Shown piece after piece: positions 1 to 12,263 of a stretch of DNA of 64,000 nt. The DNA lies in assembly GCA_024509875.1 (NCBI GenBank), contig JAMPIV010009927.1, positions 141,001-205,000 of the forward strand, given 5' to 3'. Within the stretch, counting starts at the first letter, position 1. Every line of letters starts with the position of its first letter. The notes below the pieces were generated by a model that worked only from the letters and a program-made list of their open reading frames with translations, was not told where the DNA came from and did no database searches. The position numbers and the translations under genes are program-made. Source of the DNA: Oreohelix idahoensis. Its lineage: Eukaryota > Mollusca > Gastropoda > Stylommatophora > Oreohelicidae.

Positions 1-297
1 TGTAGACATGTTGTCTAACATATGAGTCCAAAACCTGAAATAATTAACTAATTTATTTCAAACCTAAGTGTAACAAGTCTTAATTAAGCACTTGTATATT
101 CACATCACATTATATTATCCCAGTCTCTGTGGGAAACAAGTCTCCAATCAAAGAACTTGTATATGAAATATCAGCACTCAAATCTTGATCATAAGTGCAC
201 TTCTCATTCAATAGTGCACGACACTATTCATCATTCATTTATCATCAGTATAGTAGTAACAGTGCATTAGCATAGCCCATTAACTAATTACTATAAC

Positions 298-385
298 TGT
301 AAACAATGACTATGTAAACACATGCAGAATGTAAACATTGAAAATGTAAACAATACAAACAATGTAAACAATAACAATGTAAACA
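298..385 (+). repeat. Six TGTAAACA motifs at 15-18 bp spacing
   Basis: TGTAAACA occurs at 298, 313, 330, 345, 363 and 378. The even spacing points to a decayed 15-18 bp tandem repeat. The 8-mer contains the GTAAACA core bound by forkhead (FOX) transcription factors, so the cluster could bind such factors, but a simple repeat is enough to explain it. It overlaps the Asn-rich frame at 322-561, whose composition it dictates. Confidence 0.6.
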
Positions 386-1051
386 ATAACAAAGATCAGC
401 AACAATACAAAAACTTTCGCAGAAATCAACTAAAAATAAAGCAGAAATTAATGAAATATCACAAAAAATGTGACGATATCTGCGATAGAATTAAACAAAT
501 ACATGACACCACAGTGTATAAACAAAAATGTTGTATGAAACTAAATTATAGACAAGAGTAGGCTAACAAATACAAACAAATCACAACAAAACTAAAGAAT
601 GTGAAATAATAACGAAAACAATATTAAAACATGTCATCACAGCTAACATAAATAGCAACAGAAGTCGCTTAGCAAATTCCAGTATCGGAAATTTGCAAAC
701 CCTACAGAAAACGCTCACAATAGACGACCTCTATGACGTGGCATAATCTAACGGAGACACCACCCAACCGAGAACCCGCTGAAATATAAACATATAAATA
801 TACAAATAACATATAGACATATAACATATAGAATGAGATGATACACAGAAGACTCAGCAGAAGTATAAGGGCACAGTTTACATACAAACAGGCCACTTAA
901 CTTAAAGGCTTCCAATCGTAGAACAGCAGAAAAACGGATGTCAATCAACGTCCTAAAGAGCGAAGCTCCAACGATGATGGCACATCTGAACTGCTTCCAC
1001 TGCTAACACGATGGTACAAGAGCTTCTGAAATACTGTGTGTTGAATTGTTT

Positions 1052-1146
1052 CGGCACTTGACCTTCTAATCCAAAAGTAAGTTGATGGAAATCGGTACTT
1101 GGCCTTCTTCAGAAAACAACCCGTTTCAACCGGCACTTGACCTTCT
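1052..1146 (+). repeat. Three-copy ~40 bp tandem repeat
   Basis: The core CGGYACTTGRCCTTCT appears at 1052, 1093 and 1131, that is at 41 and 38 bp intervals, with weakly similar sequence between the cores. It is a short degenerate tandem repeat of no known family and holds no coding sequence. Confidence 0.5.
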
Positions 1147-2535
1147 CAAAAAACGACAGCACTGGAACCTTGACAGCAGCAACTTGCTTGACTTGCGTAA
1201 AAGATAACAGCAGTCCGAGTTATCCGGCAACATGTAACAACGCCGGGTACTGTCAAATTCTTGTTTCCGTCAAAAAGTTGAAATTTTGACTTTTACCGGG
1301 CAACGCCGAGTACTTTGAAAATTTTGAAGATGTTGACTGTATTGAAGAATGTTAATTTCTTGAAGGATGCTGATGAATTCTTGTTGAAAATGAAGTGGGT
1401 AAGGGACCCCGTGTTTGCTAGTACCAGAATCAAACCAGCTTATGGCCACCAAATGATGCGTGATGCCATATGATGATGGATGGCATCCGCATGTCTGGTT
1501 TTGTGTAGTGTGTAGATGTGTTCAGTCAAAACAATGTTCATGCAACAATAACAGGGCAATCCACATAGGACGTCAGTAAACTCACGACGTATAAAGTCAA
1601 TGAGTCTTGAAACAGCCGTTGACGTTTTTCTTCATTATTTATTGTGGACGCCACAGTGACAAAATGGTTACGCAAATGTGTAGGCACATCAAACAGTCAT
1701 TATCACAGCAACATTCAATACAGCAATAAACGGTAGACAGCATTACAATGATGAGTCAGATGCATGTTATATTTCAAAGTGCTGTAAATGTAGTCAGGTG
1801 GAAAACTCCATCCTTTCTATAACAGCCAGGAGATAACCAGATGTATGAGATCAGTTCACTCTCCTTAGTCTGACTTCAGCAAGACAGACACGTCTGCCGA
1901 AGTATAAATAATGTCCTCAAAAATATCCTCTAGATAATAAAGGTTTTCTAAACCTAGTTCATTTAACAAAGTAGCAAGTAATGGTCCTTGGTACATGCAT
2001 CAACCGATGCAGTACAATGCAGCGACATGTGAGCTGGGAAAACATCTCGTGACGACGACTTTCGAAGACAGGCTATGAGCCAGAAATCGTTCACGACCCA
2101 AAATCGATAGAGTTAATGAAAATGTTAATTTACCTTGCTTTCATGAAATACACAGAAATATCACGCCTCCCGACATGTGGGAAAACACTAGAGGTATTAT
2201 CTCGACTAAACGAAATATCCATAAGAGGACTACACATCCCTGACAGAACAAAAAAAAGCGGAGATCCCCTCTTCAACGAGGCATCTCTTTCGCCATTCCA
2301 AATCGCTCACTCCCACTAGTGGTGGGCGGAAACCGATCGACCAAAACAACAAGACAAGTCATGCGCAGTCCAGCGCAAAAAAAACCACAGCTCAAAAGTT
2401 AACTGCATTCGATACTAACGCGAGAAGACAAATGCTTACCGAGAAAAGTGACTATAGATTTCAAGCAGTTGTTGCCCTTGCGTTATAAAACAGATATTGA
2501 AATAAAACGATGTTGCGAGAATTTATCACGCAACA

Positions 2536-2889
2536 GTCTCATTTCTCAGCGATGCAGGTTGGCGCATTCCACACCTCACGCCGAGATACTAGCCGAAGAA
2601 AAACTCGTGTCAGATGAAAATGTAGACAAATGTCTGCTCTCTATGTCTGTCGAGAACGAATTCTCACACTATTTCGTTCTCATCAAGGGACTGCCGTCTT
2701 GCGCAATAAAATGCGTTACTAGTATGAGAAAAGAAACGGCAAAAGTCAGAATGGGAAAGTTATATTTTGTCGCAAACGAACGAATGCAAAAAAAAGGAAA
2801 AGGATAAAAGAGCGATAATAAAGTAGAGGACACAGGTAGAAAAAGAAACGAATATAGAAAATTTATTGATCATAAATCTCTATGCGACA
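2536..2889 (-). repeat. E1 partial 3' LTR (U3 end)
   Basis: This segment matches 35031-35394, with only scattered substitutions, and more weakly the start of the LTR at 61126. In element sense it starts TGTCGCATAG at 2889, directly after a polypurine tract. Similarity ends at about 2536, so roughly 2.1 kb of this LTR is missing or displaced. Plus-strand frames at 2448-2807 and 35054-35302 lie antisense within this repeat and are not independent genes. Confidence 0.8.
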
Positions 2890-2905
2890 GAACGTCCCCC
2901 CTTTA
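2890..2905 (-). promoter_or_regulatory. E1 polypurine tract
   Basis: In minus-strand sense the sequence TAAAGGGGGGACGTTC sits immediately before the TGTCGC start of the 3' LTR. This is where LTR elements prime plus-strand DNA synthesis. The purine run is slightly interrupted at its end. Confidence 0.7.
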
Positions 2906-2931
2906 AGATATGGAAGCATTCCATGTCTACG

Positions 2932-3585
2932 TTATGGAAATAAATTTCCTATATCCGTAGCTTGAGGGTGTCTGTTCTCTTCCCTCTCATCTCCCCCCTC
3001 CGTCTCTCTCCAATTCCTACTCAAGTCTACACCCAAAGTTTCCTTTCTCTGGAATGTCTTCCGTGCGCGCTGGAAAGAGCGTCGCCGCTTTTGACATTTT
3101 TTAAAGATTTCGTGTGTGTGCAGTGGAATTTCCCTGCCACTATCGTCATCTTCGTCACTTTTGGCGATCGTCAGGAGATGTTCGGAGGTCGGCACTGATC
3201 TTTCCAAGTATCTCTTTAACAGATTTAAATGGTAGACCTTCTCCTTTCCTTTTATAGAGATCTTGTAGTTAGCCTTGGAAATCTTTTTAAGGACGGTAAA
3301 CGGCCCTTGCCATCCGATGTGTAGTTTGTTGTTCCTGGTAGGGAGTAACACCAAAACTTTCTCTCCTGCTTGTAGTCCTCTCTCTTTCGCGACTTTCCTG
3401 TATCGGTTAGCGTGCTTTGCGCGTGCTCGCTTAAAGTTAGTCGTTGCTAGATCCCATCTTAGTTTCACCCTTTCCTTTAAAACCGACACATATTTACTTG
3501 CTGAGACAACTGTCTCATCCGCCTTCTGGTCTGTCAGCGACTGAAGTAAGGCTTCAAGTGGTCCCTCAATAGGTCTGCCGAACAA
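2932..3585 (-). pseudogene. E1 integrase C-terminal region (GPY/F domain)
   Basis: A 217-codon frame holding the C-terminal third of a Ty3/Gypsy integrase. It has a basic region and then the GPY/F module (IGWQGPFTVLKKI at about residues 88-100), which binds DNA and helps integrase multimerise. The first ~135 residues align by eye with the start of the E3 pol frame at 24431 (shared blocks such as GEKVLVLLP and YHLNLLKRYLER). After a short acidic stretch the E3 frame runs into RT, whereas here the sequence becomes a basic tail and ends at the polypurine tract. RT and RNase H were therefore lost between integrase and LTR. The frame differs from that of the upstream integrase core. Confidence 0.8.
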
Positions 3586-3629
3586 AAGCGTAGCTGGGGG
3601 AATTCTGCGGAATTATGAGGAGCTTCTCT

Positions 3630-4019
3630 TTAGCTAAATAAAGCTGCAGGAATACAAAGGTTCCAATCTTCAGGTTTCACTTGTCCCAGTTTACATAGCA
3701 TCATGTTGAGGTTTTCATTAACACGTTCCACAAGCCCATTTCCGGCCGGAGTATATGGCTTTATGTAGATGTGTTGGTTCCTCAAGATCTTCACGATCTC
3801 GTCCATCAACAGGTTCCGGTATGGGGATCCGTTATCCGTCAACACTTGCTGATGGAATCCCAGCCGAGTGAAAATCTGCACTACGGCTTCTGCGACATGC
3901 TTGGCATCCGCGCATGTTAGCGGGATAGCTTCTGCCCACATAGTGCATGTGTCGACTAAGGTCAGGACAAACCTGTTCCTTCTTTTAGTCGTTTGGAAGG
4001 GTCCTAAAATGTCGATCAC
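3630..4019 (-). pseudogene. E1 integrase catalytic core
   Basis: A 129-codon frame with the RNase H-fold integrase core that joins element DNA to the chromosome. The catalytic acids can be placed: Asp in MIDILGPF at the start, Asp in LTDNGS near residue 62, and Glu in NGLVERVN near residue 98. This is the only copy in the window that keeps the core; E2 and E3 both lack it. It is cut off from the zinc-binding domain upstream (4043-4852) and the GPY/F domain downstream (2932-3585) by frame changes, so no complete integrase can be translated. Confidence 0.85.
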
Positions 4020-4042
4020 TAAGCGTTCAAATGGTTTTCACA

Positions 4043-4852
4043 TTATTGGCATTTCACCCATGTGGACTGGGGGTGTCCGTTGCTTGGGTGGTACACGTTG
4101 GCACTGGCACAGGATTTGACATACCTGATAATATCAGTATTTACTCCTGGCCACCAATAATGAGTGGTTATCCGTTGGTTTGTGGCGTTCTGTCCCATAT
4201 GTTCGCTGAAGGGACAAGAGTGCCCCATTTCTAAGATTTGGCTTCTGTACTGTTTCGGTACTAGGAGGTGGTTGTAACCTTGATCAGGCTTGCCCGTTCT
4301 GCGATAAAGTACGCCATCCTTAGAAAAAATGTCCCCGTCCTGTCTAGATTCCTTAGCCATGGGCAGTTTCCTAAAGCAGGGTGCCAAAGTAGGGTCCTTT
4401 TGTTGCGCTTCTTTAAGTTCCATAGGTAACAAATTTTTCGCAGGCTCCCGTTCCTTCTTGGTTTGCCCTCTTGTAGTTACTGCTGCCACAATCGGCTCTT
4501 CCGGTTTCCCAATAAACACATATCTACCGCCAAGTATGACTGGGTAGATGGGGTCGTCTATAACAGCCGCTTTGATCACGCCTCTGACAAAATCAGAGTG
4601 GATCTCCACCAGTGCGATGGGAAGCGTTGTTGGTGCCTCACTCTTAGAAACTCCACAAAGTTGGACGGTCTCTCCTGTCTCTTGACCGGGTTTGACCAGG
4701 TTTCTGGCAACAATGCAATCAAAAGAAAGCCCCGTGTCAAATAAACAAAAAGTTTGAGAACCGTTCAAAATAACAGTACCTCGCGTTGAGGGTCTCTCTC
4801 CCTCAGGTTGGGAATCACTGTCAATAATTCCGCCTTGCGAGACTGTTAGCAA
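4043..4852 (-). pseudogene. E1 protease and integrase zinc-binding domain
   Basis: A 269-codon frame. Residues ~30-130 form a retropepsin-like aspartic protease with the active-site motif FDTGLSFD. Residues ~150-255 are the integrase N-terminal zinc-binding domain: YRRTGK, a GH...EH pair and WWPGV are clear, but the second cysteine of the CxxC pair is lost (SCASAN where SCPxC is expected). Protease leads straight into integrase with no RT between, which fits the Gmr1 order. It overlaps the end of gag by 7 bp in another frame. In E3 the equivalent join is a single frame, so the shift here is more likely damage than programmed frameshifting. Confidence 0.85.
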
Positions 4853-6060
4853 GCATCCGATGCGTTTAGGCTCGGTGTGCTCGCCTGATCATTAGTCCCG
4901 TGCGCAGGGGTTTTCCCTTTGTCACCTTGTCCTTTCTGACCGCAGTGCCATGAAGGGTGGTCGGTTTGATCAGACTGTTTACTGTGGATGGGGTACTTGT
5001 TTTTGTAGAACTTGGATTTTTCAGGAGGGGGGTTTTGATGTCCAGTTTCTCTGTGGTTATTCTGGTTAGAAGGATGAGAAGATTGGTCTAGATTATTCTT
5101 TCGAAAAGGCTCTTCTGTCGGTTTACGTTGTGCGGCTGGCAGTTCGGCCAGCGAATTTTGATATCGCTCAGACTTTTCCAAAATGTCTTCCAGCTTTTCT
5201 ACGCTTTGCTCCGCTAAAAATCTTCGGGTGTCAGCAGACAAAGTGTTCTTTATTTGTTCGCATATAACGAATTCCTCAAGTCCTTCAAAGATAGAGGCGA
5301 GCTGTGAAAGCTCCAGACATTTTACCAAATAACCCTTTAGACGGGAAGAGAACTGCTGAAAAGTTTCAGAGCTCTCCTTCCTGCTGTTGCGAAACAGTTG
5401 CAAAAATTTGCGCGCTTTCATTTCCAAGCACTCAAGTAAAGCTTTCTTCAACACGTCGTAGTTGTCTTGTTGGCTGCTTTCTAGTTTAGAATACACATCG
5501 TAAGCAGAACTTTTTAAAGCCTGAGAAAGCTTCATATTCCAACGCGACCTCTCTAAACCGTACAGAGTTGCCATTTTCTCAAATTTTTCTAGGCACGTGC
5601 CAATCTTCTCATTTGGACATGGGAATGATTCTAGCGCAAAAGACATAGCAGTGAGGTGAGTAGATTGTGTGTTAGAAGGATCAGTTACAGAAGAATTAGG
5701 AGAAGAATCTCCATTGCTGGAGGTAGAGGCAGCACCACGACTTTGGACTTCTAGAGCTTTAAGCGCCAACTCATGCTGCCTCTCCTCCCTCTCCTTCTCA
5801 TGCTGTCTCTCCTCCCTCTCCTTCTTATGCTGTCTCTCCTCCCTCTCCTTCTCATGCTGTCTCTCCTTTTCTCTTTCGTTTGCCCTGCGGATTTCCATTT
5901 CTTCATCCATCTTCTTCTGCTCTTTAGCTTCAGCTGCTTTCCTCTCCACATCATATCTCTCAAGTTCGTCCCTGACAAAAGCTTTTGCATCTTCACCGTC
6001 CAGTCCCTTTTCGATTGCTTCCTGTCTGAGGATCTGCCTCAGCTTTGCCCTCTCGGCCAT
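4846..6060 (-). pseudogene. E1 gag
   Basis: A 404-codon frame. The N-terminus is a charged helical segment with a reiterated EREERQHEK unit at residues ~70-100, predicted to be coiled coil. A capsid-like region follows (residues ~140-320) and aligns by eye with the E2 and E3 gags, including AEQSVEKLEDILEKSERYQ near the end. A degenerate zinc knuckle (CGQKGQGDKG) lies at the C-terminus, without the final spacing of an intact CCHC. Gag packages the element RNA. The ATG at 6060 gives the same MA-type start as E2 (MADLVKF) and E3 (MADLAKF). The downstream frame break makes this a gag remnant. Confidence 0.8.
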
Positions 6061-6547
6061 AATAAATCAGTGAATGAGACTACTCGAGGAAGAAAGCAGA
6101 AGAAAGATACACTGGTTCCTACCACTTACGAGAAAATACCAAAACAAAAGATGATATACTTTAACCTGGGATACCTCCTCCTATGATATAGTATCTAACT
6201 ATCGCTGCTATTAATCGGCAATAAAGCACCTAATGCAGACGACTACGCCAAATAAATGGTAGTTAAGATTATCACTAACAAAAGATAAGTTGCTACAGTG
6301 GAAACAAAATAATTATTGAAAAAATATTTAAGGAACAAAAAAAGAATCCCCTTAATTTTAAGTCCACTACAAGTTCACCCCTGAAGACAGTTAGGGTAAG
6401 GGAGGCAATTAACAGGACGTATAGTCTGAATGCGCTCCTTAGCTTACCTCAAACACCTACTTCTTCAGAACCCTGTGATTGCTCAACAATCACAAACTCT
6501 ACCACCGGTTTAGTATTACAAACTCAATATATAACATATATTCCGAC
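6061..6547 (-). other. E1 leader, gag-proximal part
   Basis: Untranslated leader of E1 between the gag ATG and the LINE1 insertion point at 6547; the rest of the leader lies at 17358-17642. No gene is recognised on either strand. The first 23 codons of the long plus-strand frame beginning at 6479 fall in this leader, not in LINE1. Confidence 0.55.
6536..6547 (+). repeat. LINE1 target-site duplication, left copy
   Basis: ATATATTCCGAC, identical to 17346-17357. The two 12-bp copies lie exactly at the first recognisable LINE1 codons and just after its GAA-repeat tail, as expected for target-primed reverse transcription. Confidence 0.8.
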
Positions 6548-9500
6548 GGAGTGAACAGCAAGCAGGCTGGATACAGCAAAAAGACAGAGCTGGAAAACAT
6601 CTTGTATGAGAAGCAAGTCAGTGTTTGCTGTATCCAAGAGACTCACTTGAAAGCAGATCAAACCTTTAAAATAAGGGGATATCAATGCTTCAGATCCGAC
6701 AGAAAAGATAGACGAAAAGGAGGAGTACTTACTCTTGTAAGGAATAACATTCCTGCACACGAAAGGAAAACCTTCATGGATGGAGCAGAATATCAGCTGT
6801 TGCAGATAAAGGTAGACAAGATGGAAATAGAACTCCTGAACTATTACTGTCCGAACAACAAACCCCTGAGTCTCAGCTCTATACAGGTACCAGCCACCAA
6901 CTTTATAGCAGTTGGAGACTTTAATAGCCACTCCCAGAGCTGGGGCTATAACCATCTGGATCACAGAGGTGAAGAGGTTGAAACTTGGCAAGATGATCAC
7001 TCCCTAATCCTAGTCAATAATGCCACAGATACCCCTACCTTCTACTCCAGAGGATGGCACACAACTTCAACACCAGATCTTGCCTTCTCCACACCAGATA
7101 TAGCTGGATCTATTAGTAGAGAAGTAGGAGACCAACTAGGGGGAAGCTACCATCGCCGAATCTTTCTTACTGTCCAGAGTGCAACTCTCAGTACAGGCCC
7201 AGCCATTACAAGATGGAACTACAAAAAAGCCAACTGGGGTTTATTCAGGCATCAGGTGAACACGCTGCTGTCTACCCTCAAGGTACAGAACAGAGACATT
7301 AATGAAGTGGTAAAAGACTTCAACAGATGCATACTACAAGCTGCAAAAGAAACCATTCCCAAAGGATGCCGGCGTAACTACATACCATACTGGTCCAGCA
7401 CACTCCAAGAACGTCAGAAAGCTATGGACAGGGCTAGAAAGGACGCAGAGTCTCAGCCTTCACTTGAAACTCACAACAAATGGGAAAAGGCTGTAGCAGA
7501 GTTTCAGAGAACAAAGGTAGAAGAAAAACGGAAAAGCTGGAGAACTAAAACGGCATCGCTGAACCTTGAGAAAGACGGCAGGAAACTTTGGAGATTAGTC
7601 AAGTCTCTAAATGAAGAGCGTTCCTCACCTAGGCAGACTATCACATTGGATGAAGGTGGCAAACTTTTCAGAGGAAAACAAGCTGCAGACTTGTTTGCTA
7701 GAAGATACAGTTCAGAAAGCAACTTACCCATTAACATAGATCATCAGAGAGAGATAAGAAAAGAAATACTGGCAACCATGGGACAGACAGATACTCCTGC
7801 CCCAATGAGGGAACCCATCACTCTAGGAGAACTACAGAAGGCTATTTCCAAGCTTAAGTTTCAAAAGTCACCCGGCCCAGACAAAATCAGCAACGAAATG
7901 CTAGTAAATCTGAGCTCAGCAGCAAAGACAAAACTGCTTGAGATATTCAACCACAGCTGGTTGAAAGGAACGGTACCCCAAGTATGGAGAGAAGCCATCA
8001 CAATACCCATACTAAAGAAAGGGAAATGTAAGACCGAGGCTGCAAGTTACCGGCCAATCAGTCTCACAAGCTGTGTTGGGAAGACTATGGAGCGAATAGT
8101 CAACCACAGATTGAAATGGTATTTAGAGTCTGAGCAGATCCTGGTGCCGGAACAAGCTGGATTTAGAGAATGCTACAGTATAGAAGACCAAGTTACTTAC
8201 TTGTCTCAAGCAATAGAAGATGCCTTCCAGGAGAAGAAAAAGGTCCTAACGATCTGGGTCGACTTCAAGCAGGCCTTTGACAAGGTGTGGAAAGATGGCC
8301 TCATTGCAAAACTTAGGAGAAGTGGAATCCAAGGCAACATGATGAAATGGATCCAGTCATACTTGCATAACAGGAGAACTAGAGTCACTCTTGACGGTCT
8401 GCAGAGCAGAAAAGTGTTGCTCCATCAGGGGGTACCTCAAGGAGGAGTAATTTCCCCAACACTCTTCCTTGTTTACATCAATGACCTGGTGAAAGATCTC
8501 CCTGCAGGAGTTAAAGCTGCCTTATATGCAGATGACCTAGTACTCTGGTGCGCTGATGAAAATGTCACCACAGCAAATTATAGAATGCAGCGGGCAGCAG
8601 ACATGCTAGTGTCATGGGCAGAGAAATGGCTTATCACAATAAACACAGACAAAACCTCCACAACACTGTTCTCCCTCGCCCCCAAGGACAAATCAGCTAA
8701 CATACACCTAGGGACAACCGTGATCAAGGAAGAAAGCTACCCCACCTAACTTGGGGTGACATTTGACCAAAGGCTTACATGGAATAAGCATATTGAAAAT
8801 GCAGAAGGAAAGGCCCGAAGACGACTAGGCATACTCAGAAAATTAGCAGGTACCAACTGGGGAGCAAATGAACGAAATCTAAAGAAGATTTATAATGGAG
8901 TAATAAGACCACACTTAGAGTTTGGCTCAGCAGCATGGTCATCAGCTGCTAACTCACATCTGCAGTTTTTGGACAAGGTGCAAAATCAAGCTCTCAGGCT
9001 CATTACAGGAGCCATGAAAACTACACCAATAACAGAGATGCAGAAGGTTGCTGGATTACAGACATTGTCCCATAGAAGAGACACAAAAACCATGATCCAG
9101 ATGGAAAAGTACAACAGTATGCCAATGCACCCAATGAAGGCAAGACTAGATGATCTGGCGTTGGGACGTCTAAAGCGTAGCAGCTTTGTGCATCGGGGGA
9201 AAAGACTTATAAGACAGCATCAAGAAGACCTATCCATGAAGACAACACCACTGAAGCCCACCCTATACCCTGTACCATGGGAGCAGGCCAGCAGTGCCCT
9301 CCAAATTAATACATCAGTCAGTGGTCTCACAAGTGGATGTGAGTATAATGATCTGCAAAAACGAACTGCTACATTGAGTATGATCCAAGAAAGCTATCCC
9401 GATCAATCATGGATACATGCCTATACAGATGGATCAGCAACTAATGCTGTTAGGAATGGAGGTGCCGGTATCTTTATCTCATATCCTGACAACCACTATG

Positions 9501-9960
9501 AGACTAGGCACATTCCCACAGGTAAATTCTGTTCCAACTATACAGCTGAGGTTCAAGCTCTAGAGCAAGCTGCAAATATGATTTATAACACCAACTCTGA
9601 CTGCCACCAGGTAGTCATCCTCACAGATGCACTGTCTGTCCTGCAAGCTCTCAAGGGTGGTAAACTCCCGCATCTGAGAAATGAACTAAACAAGGTAGCT
9701 GCCAAAAAGAGAACCATACTTCAGTGGGTACCATCTCATTGTGGTGTACCCGAAAATGAAAAGGCAGATAAACTTGCAAAAAAGGGAGGAGAATGTGAAC
9801 AAGAAGATAATGAAGTCACATAATTTGAGAAAAAGAGAGCTATCCAGACTATCAGAAGAGAACAGAACCAACCCAAAGATGACTATCACACTCTCGACCG
9901 GCAGAGACAGATAACTATTTTTCGACTCAGGACAGGGCATAACAAACTGAATAAACACTA
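6548..9960 (+). pseudogene. LINE1 ORF2: endonuclease, RT, RNase H
   Basis: One continuous reading frame broken by stops at 8747-8749 and 9821-9823. Order: endonuclease (CIQETHL near 6632, VGDFNSHS near 6910), RT (palm motif YADDLV at 8525-8542), a linker, then RNase H (YTDGSA near 9422, VPSHCGVPENEKAD near 9730). The endonuclease nicks target DNA, RT copies the RNA from the nick, and RNase H removes RNA. Both stops are TAA and could each be one base change in a codon that tolerates it; the frame resumes unchanged after each. The first frame is also open back to 6479, but that part is E1 leader. The frame halts at 9957 at the E2 junction. Confidence 0.85.
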
Positions 9961-9962
9961 AT

Positions 9963-12183
9963 GAGTTCTGACCTTACAAGTAATACCCCAGTCTTAGAAA
10001 TAAGCACTGGTGTATTGTTATCATAAAAATAGTCAGACTGTAAAAACCCTGGCCCAGTTGGTAAGAAGTAGTACCAGGATTTAAGGTGTCTCCTCCCTAT
10101 GACTATCTTATGATTACTTATATTCTAGGGGATAAGTAAAATGAACATTCACTGAAACCACAAATGGAAGAAGTGAATAAATCCTCAGGTACAGTTAAAA
10201 TAGTTTAATAATTACACTAATATTCTATTTCTACTAGTTGGAAAAGAGCATATACATATATATAAAAGTATTCACACAATTACTATTATGGTCTGTTTAT
10301 ACTTCAAGATCTTAAATAATAAAGTTACTGAAATCACTGTTATTAGTCCTTTGAATTAAGGATAACTGTCATCAGTTGACTGAGGTTCTGTATGGTTACT
10401 TATTGTTTTCAACTATTGGCTGTTTCACATGTATAGGTGGTCAGTGTCAAACAGGACACTTATCTTTCCAACTTGATACTGCTGAAACTGTCCTTTGCTG
10501 ATATCAGACTTGGTAGGCCCAACAGTAGGGATGCCAATGACCAGTTGAAGTTCACTCTTTGGGGTCCTGCACTTTGGTGGGATTGCCTCGGATGAACTAC
10601 ACCGGCTTCTGATACTGGACAGTCTGGTTTGAGTTATTTCATGGAACCTGCAACATATCAGCCTTGGCTAGTATCTGGCTAGACTTGTAGCTGACTAGCA
10701 CAGATGTCAGACCAGTCAGTCATCAGATGTCACCGTTATACAATCATAGTAAGTAAGGACATCATTTCAGTGATATAGCATTAATATTAACATTTCAATT
10801 AAGTGTAACTGACTAGCACATAAGTCAGACAAGTCAGTCATCAGGTGTCAAAGTTATACAGTCATAGCAAGTAACATCAATTCAATGATATAGAATTAAT
10901 ATTAACATATCAGTAATAAACATCATCTGGTTTATTCCGCTCCTATACATCCCTTCATATTCTATAACTTGATCCTTCCAAATCATATCCAGTACAAATT
11001 CAAATACTGATGCTATTCTTAGCATCTACACAAAAGTAATACATAAATAAAGAAAGTGAGTGACCACGTGATCAGGTTGCTTTCTACTGAAACTGGCTGT
11101 AGAACACTCCAGTTTACCAGCTGTAAATGGGTACAAAGTTGTGCGCTCGAACTAGGGAAGGCAAAGGCAGCGAGGAAGGGGACTAGTCACCTTAACCTCG
11201 TAAACTGGGATCTTCCATGATGAAGTTTCTAACACTTCATTTCCCTATGACAATCTCTGCCATGGGACTGCCTTTATCTTCGTAAGCGATAAAGCAATAT
11301 GATAAATATAACTTCATTAGGCCGTGGGGCTATTTGTGATTACTTTTTGTACAAGCAACACTCATCCATAATGCACATGAATAAATCATATTAAAATAAT
11401 AATACGTTATATCAATGAATATTATACAGGCATATTTTGTGAATTCTGTATGAACCTGAAATAACAAATATTATACACGGTAGTTATCATAATTTCGCTT
11501 ACCCTCAGACTTCAGATACTGGACTTAAAAATGTTTCTGGCGATCCGCTCACAATTCATGGGTCGTGGCGAAACTCTGCCTCCAGTCTGTCTGAACCCTC
11601 TTTCGTTGTCTGTAGCTCAGTTTACCGATACGCTTTAAATACGTATAGCGCGGACGTATCGGAGAGTACCGACGTCACAGCTTAAACCTAAGCCTGAAAA
11701 ATCCTTCCCGAACAGTGATTTCGGCCGAACTGTGCGTCGACTGAAATTTTGCCTTTATCATTCTCGGCATATATAATATCCATATAGTTCCATCTTATCT
11801 AGTTTTATACAGCTGATAAAACTCTATCTTCCTATCCATGTAATTTCCCAAACTGTTATTTGTTGATTTTAATATTTAAAACAGAAGTGGGTTTACATGC
11901 TTTTAGCGTAACTGTGGGCAGCCGAAATACGCATATATCTCCGTAAATGAGAACTTCCTACCGTTCCATCTTATATGCAGTTATACACCATCCTTCCCTG
12001 TACTGAAATGTAAAATCCTTTTCATACGGATTCCCTTCTGTTTTTATTTATCGTTGGCGATTTCCTCTGTCCGATACACATTTCGCTGATACGCCGCCAT
12101 TTTGAAAGCGGTCGTTCGATCGTAGACGGGTTTATAAATCTAACTGATCCCGTTTGCAATGACTTGAAACCAATTTTGCGACA
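9963..12183 (-). repeat. E2 3' LTR, truncated at its distal end
   Basis: Matches 14969-17185 almost base for base, with a few substitutions and small indels (for example a 5-bp difference near 10957). The inner end is intact (TGTCGC in sense). The outer 51 bp present in the 5' LTR (14918-14968) are missing, and the adjoining LINE1 sequence also lacks about 90 bp. One small deletion across this junction explains both, and explains why no target duplication can be seen. Confidence 0.9.
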
Positions 12184-12201
12184 TAGCTCCCCCATATTTT
12201 A
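12184..12201 (-). promoter_or_regulatory. E2 polypurine tract
   Basis: In minus-strand sense TAAAATATGGGGGAGCTA lies directly before the TGTCGC start of the 3' LTR, the usual place for the plus-strand primer. The purine run is short. Confidence 0.6.
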
Positions 12202-12263
12202 AGCTGGATGATATCTAGCTTAACTATTGGGTACAAGACAATTGCAAATCGACCATTCCGAGG

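Larger units (their letters stand above)
1..2535. other. Left flank with no recognisable gene
   Basis: I recognise no protein-coding gene, structural RNA or element end here. It is A+T-rich, with an Asn-rich 79-codon frame at 322-561 that is mostly a degenerate short repeat, and two small local repeats listed separately. It should contain the rest of the E1 3' LTR if that LTR were complete, but similarity to the E1 5' LTR stops abruptly at about 2536. This stretch is therefore another insertion, a deletion junction, or host flank. Confidence 0.5.

Noticed and set aside
2448..2807. 119-codon plus-strand frame, with a similar 82-codon frame at 35054-35302
   Set aside because: Both lie antisense in the E1 LTR pair. 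Their similarity is that of the LTRs, and the frame is not preserved at 61126-61500.
4846..4852. Programmed gag-pol frameshift in E1
   Set aside because: E3 encodes gag and the start of pol in a single frame, and E1 has other frame breaks, so decay is the simpler explanation.
5669..6186. Ser/Leu-rich plus-strand frames
   Set aside because: Antisense of the E1 gag coiled-coil repeat.
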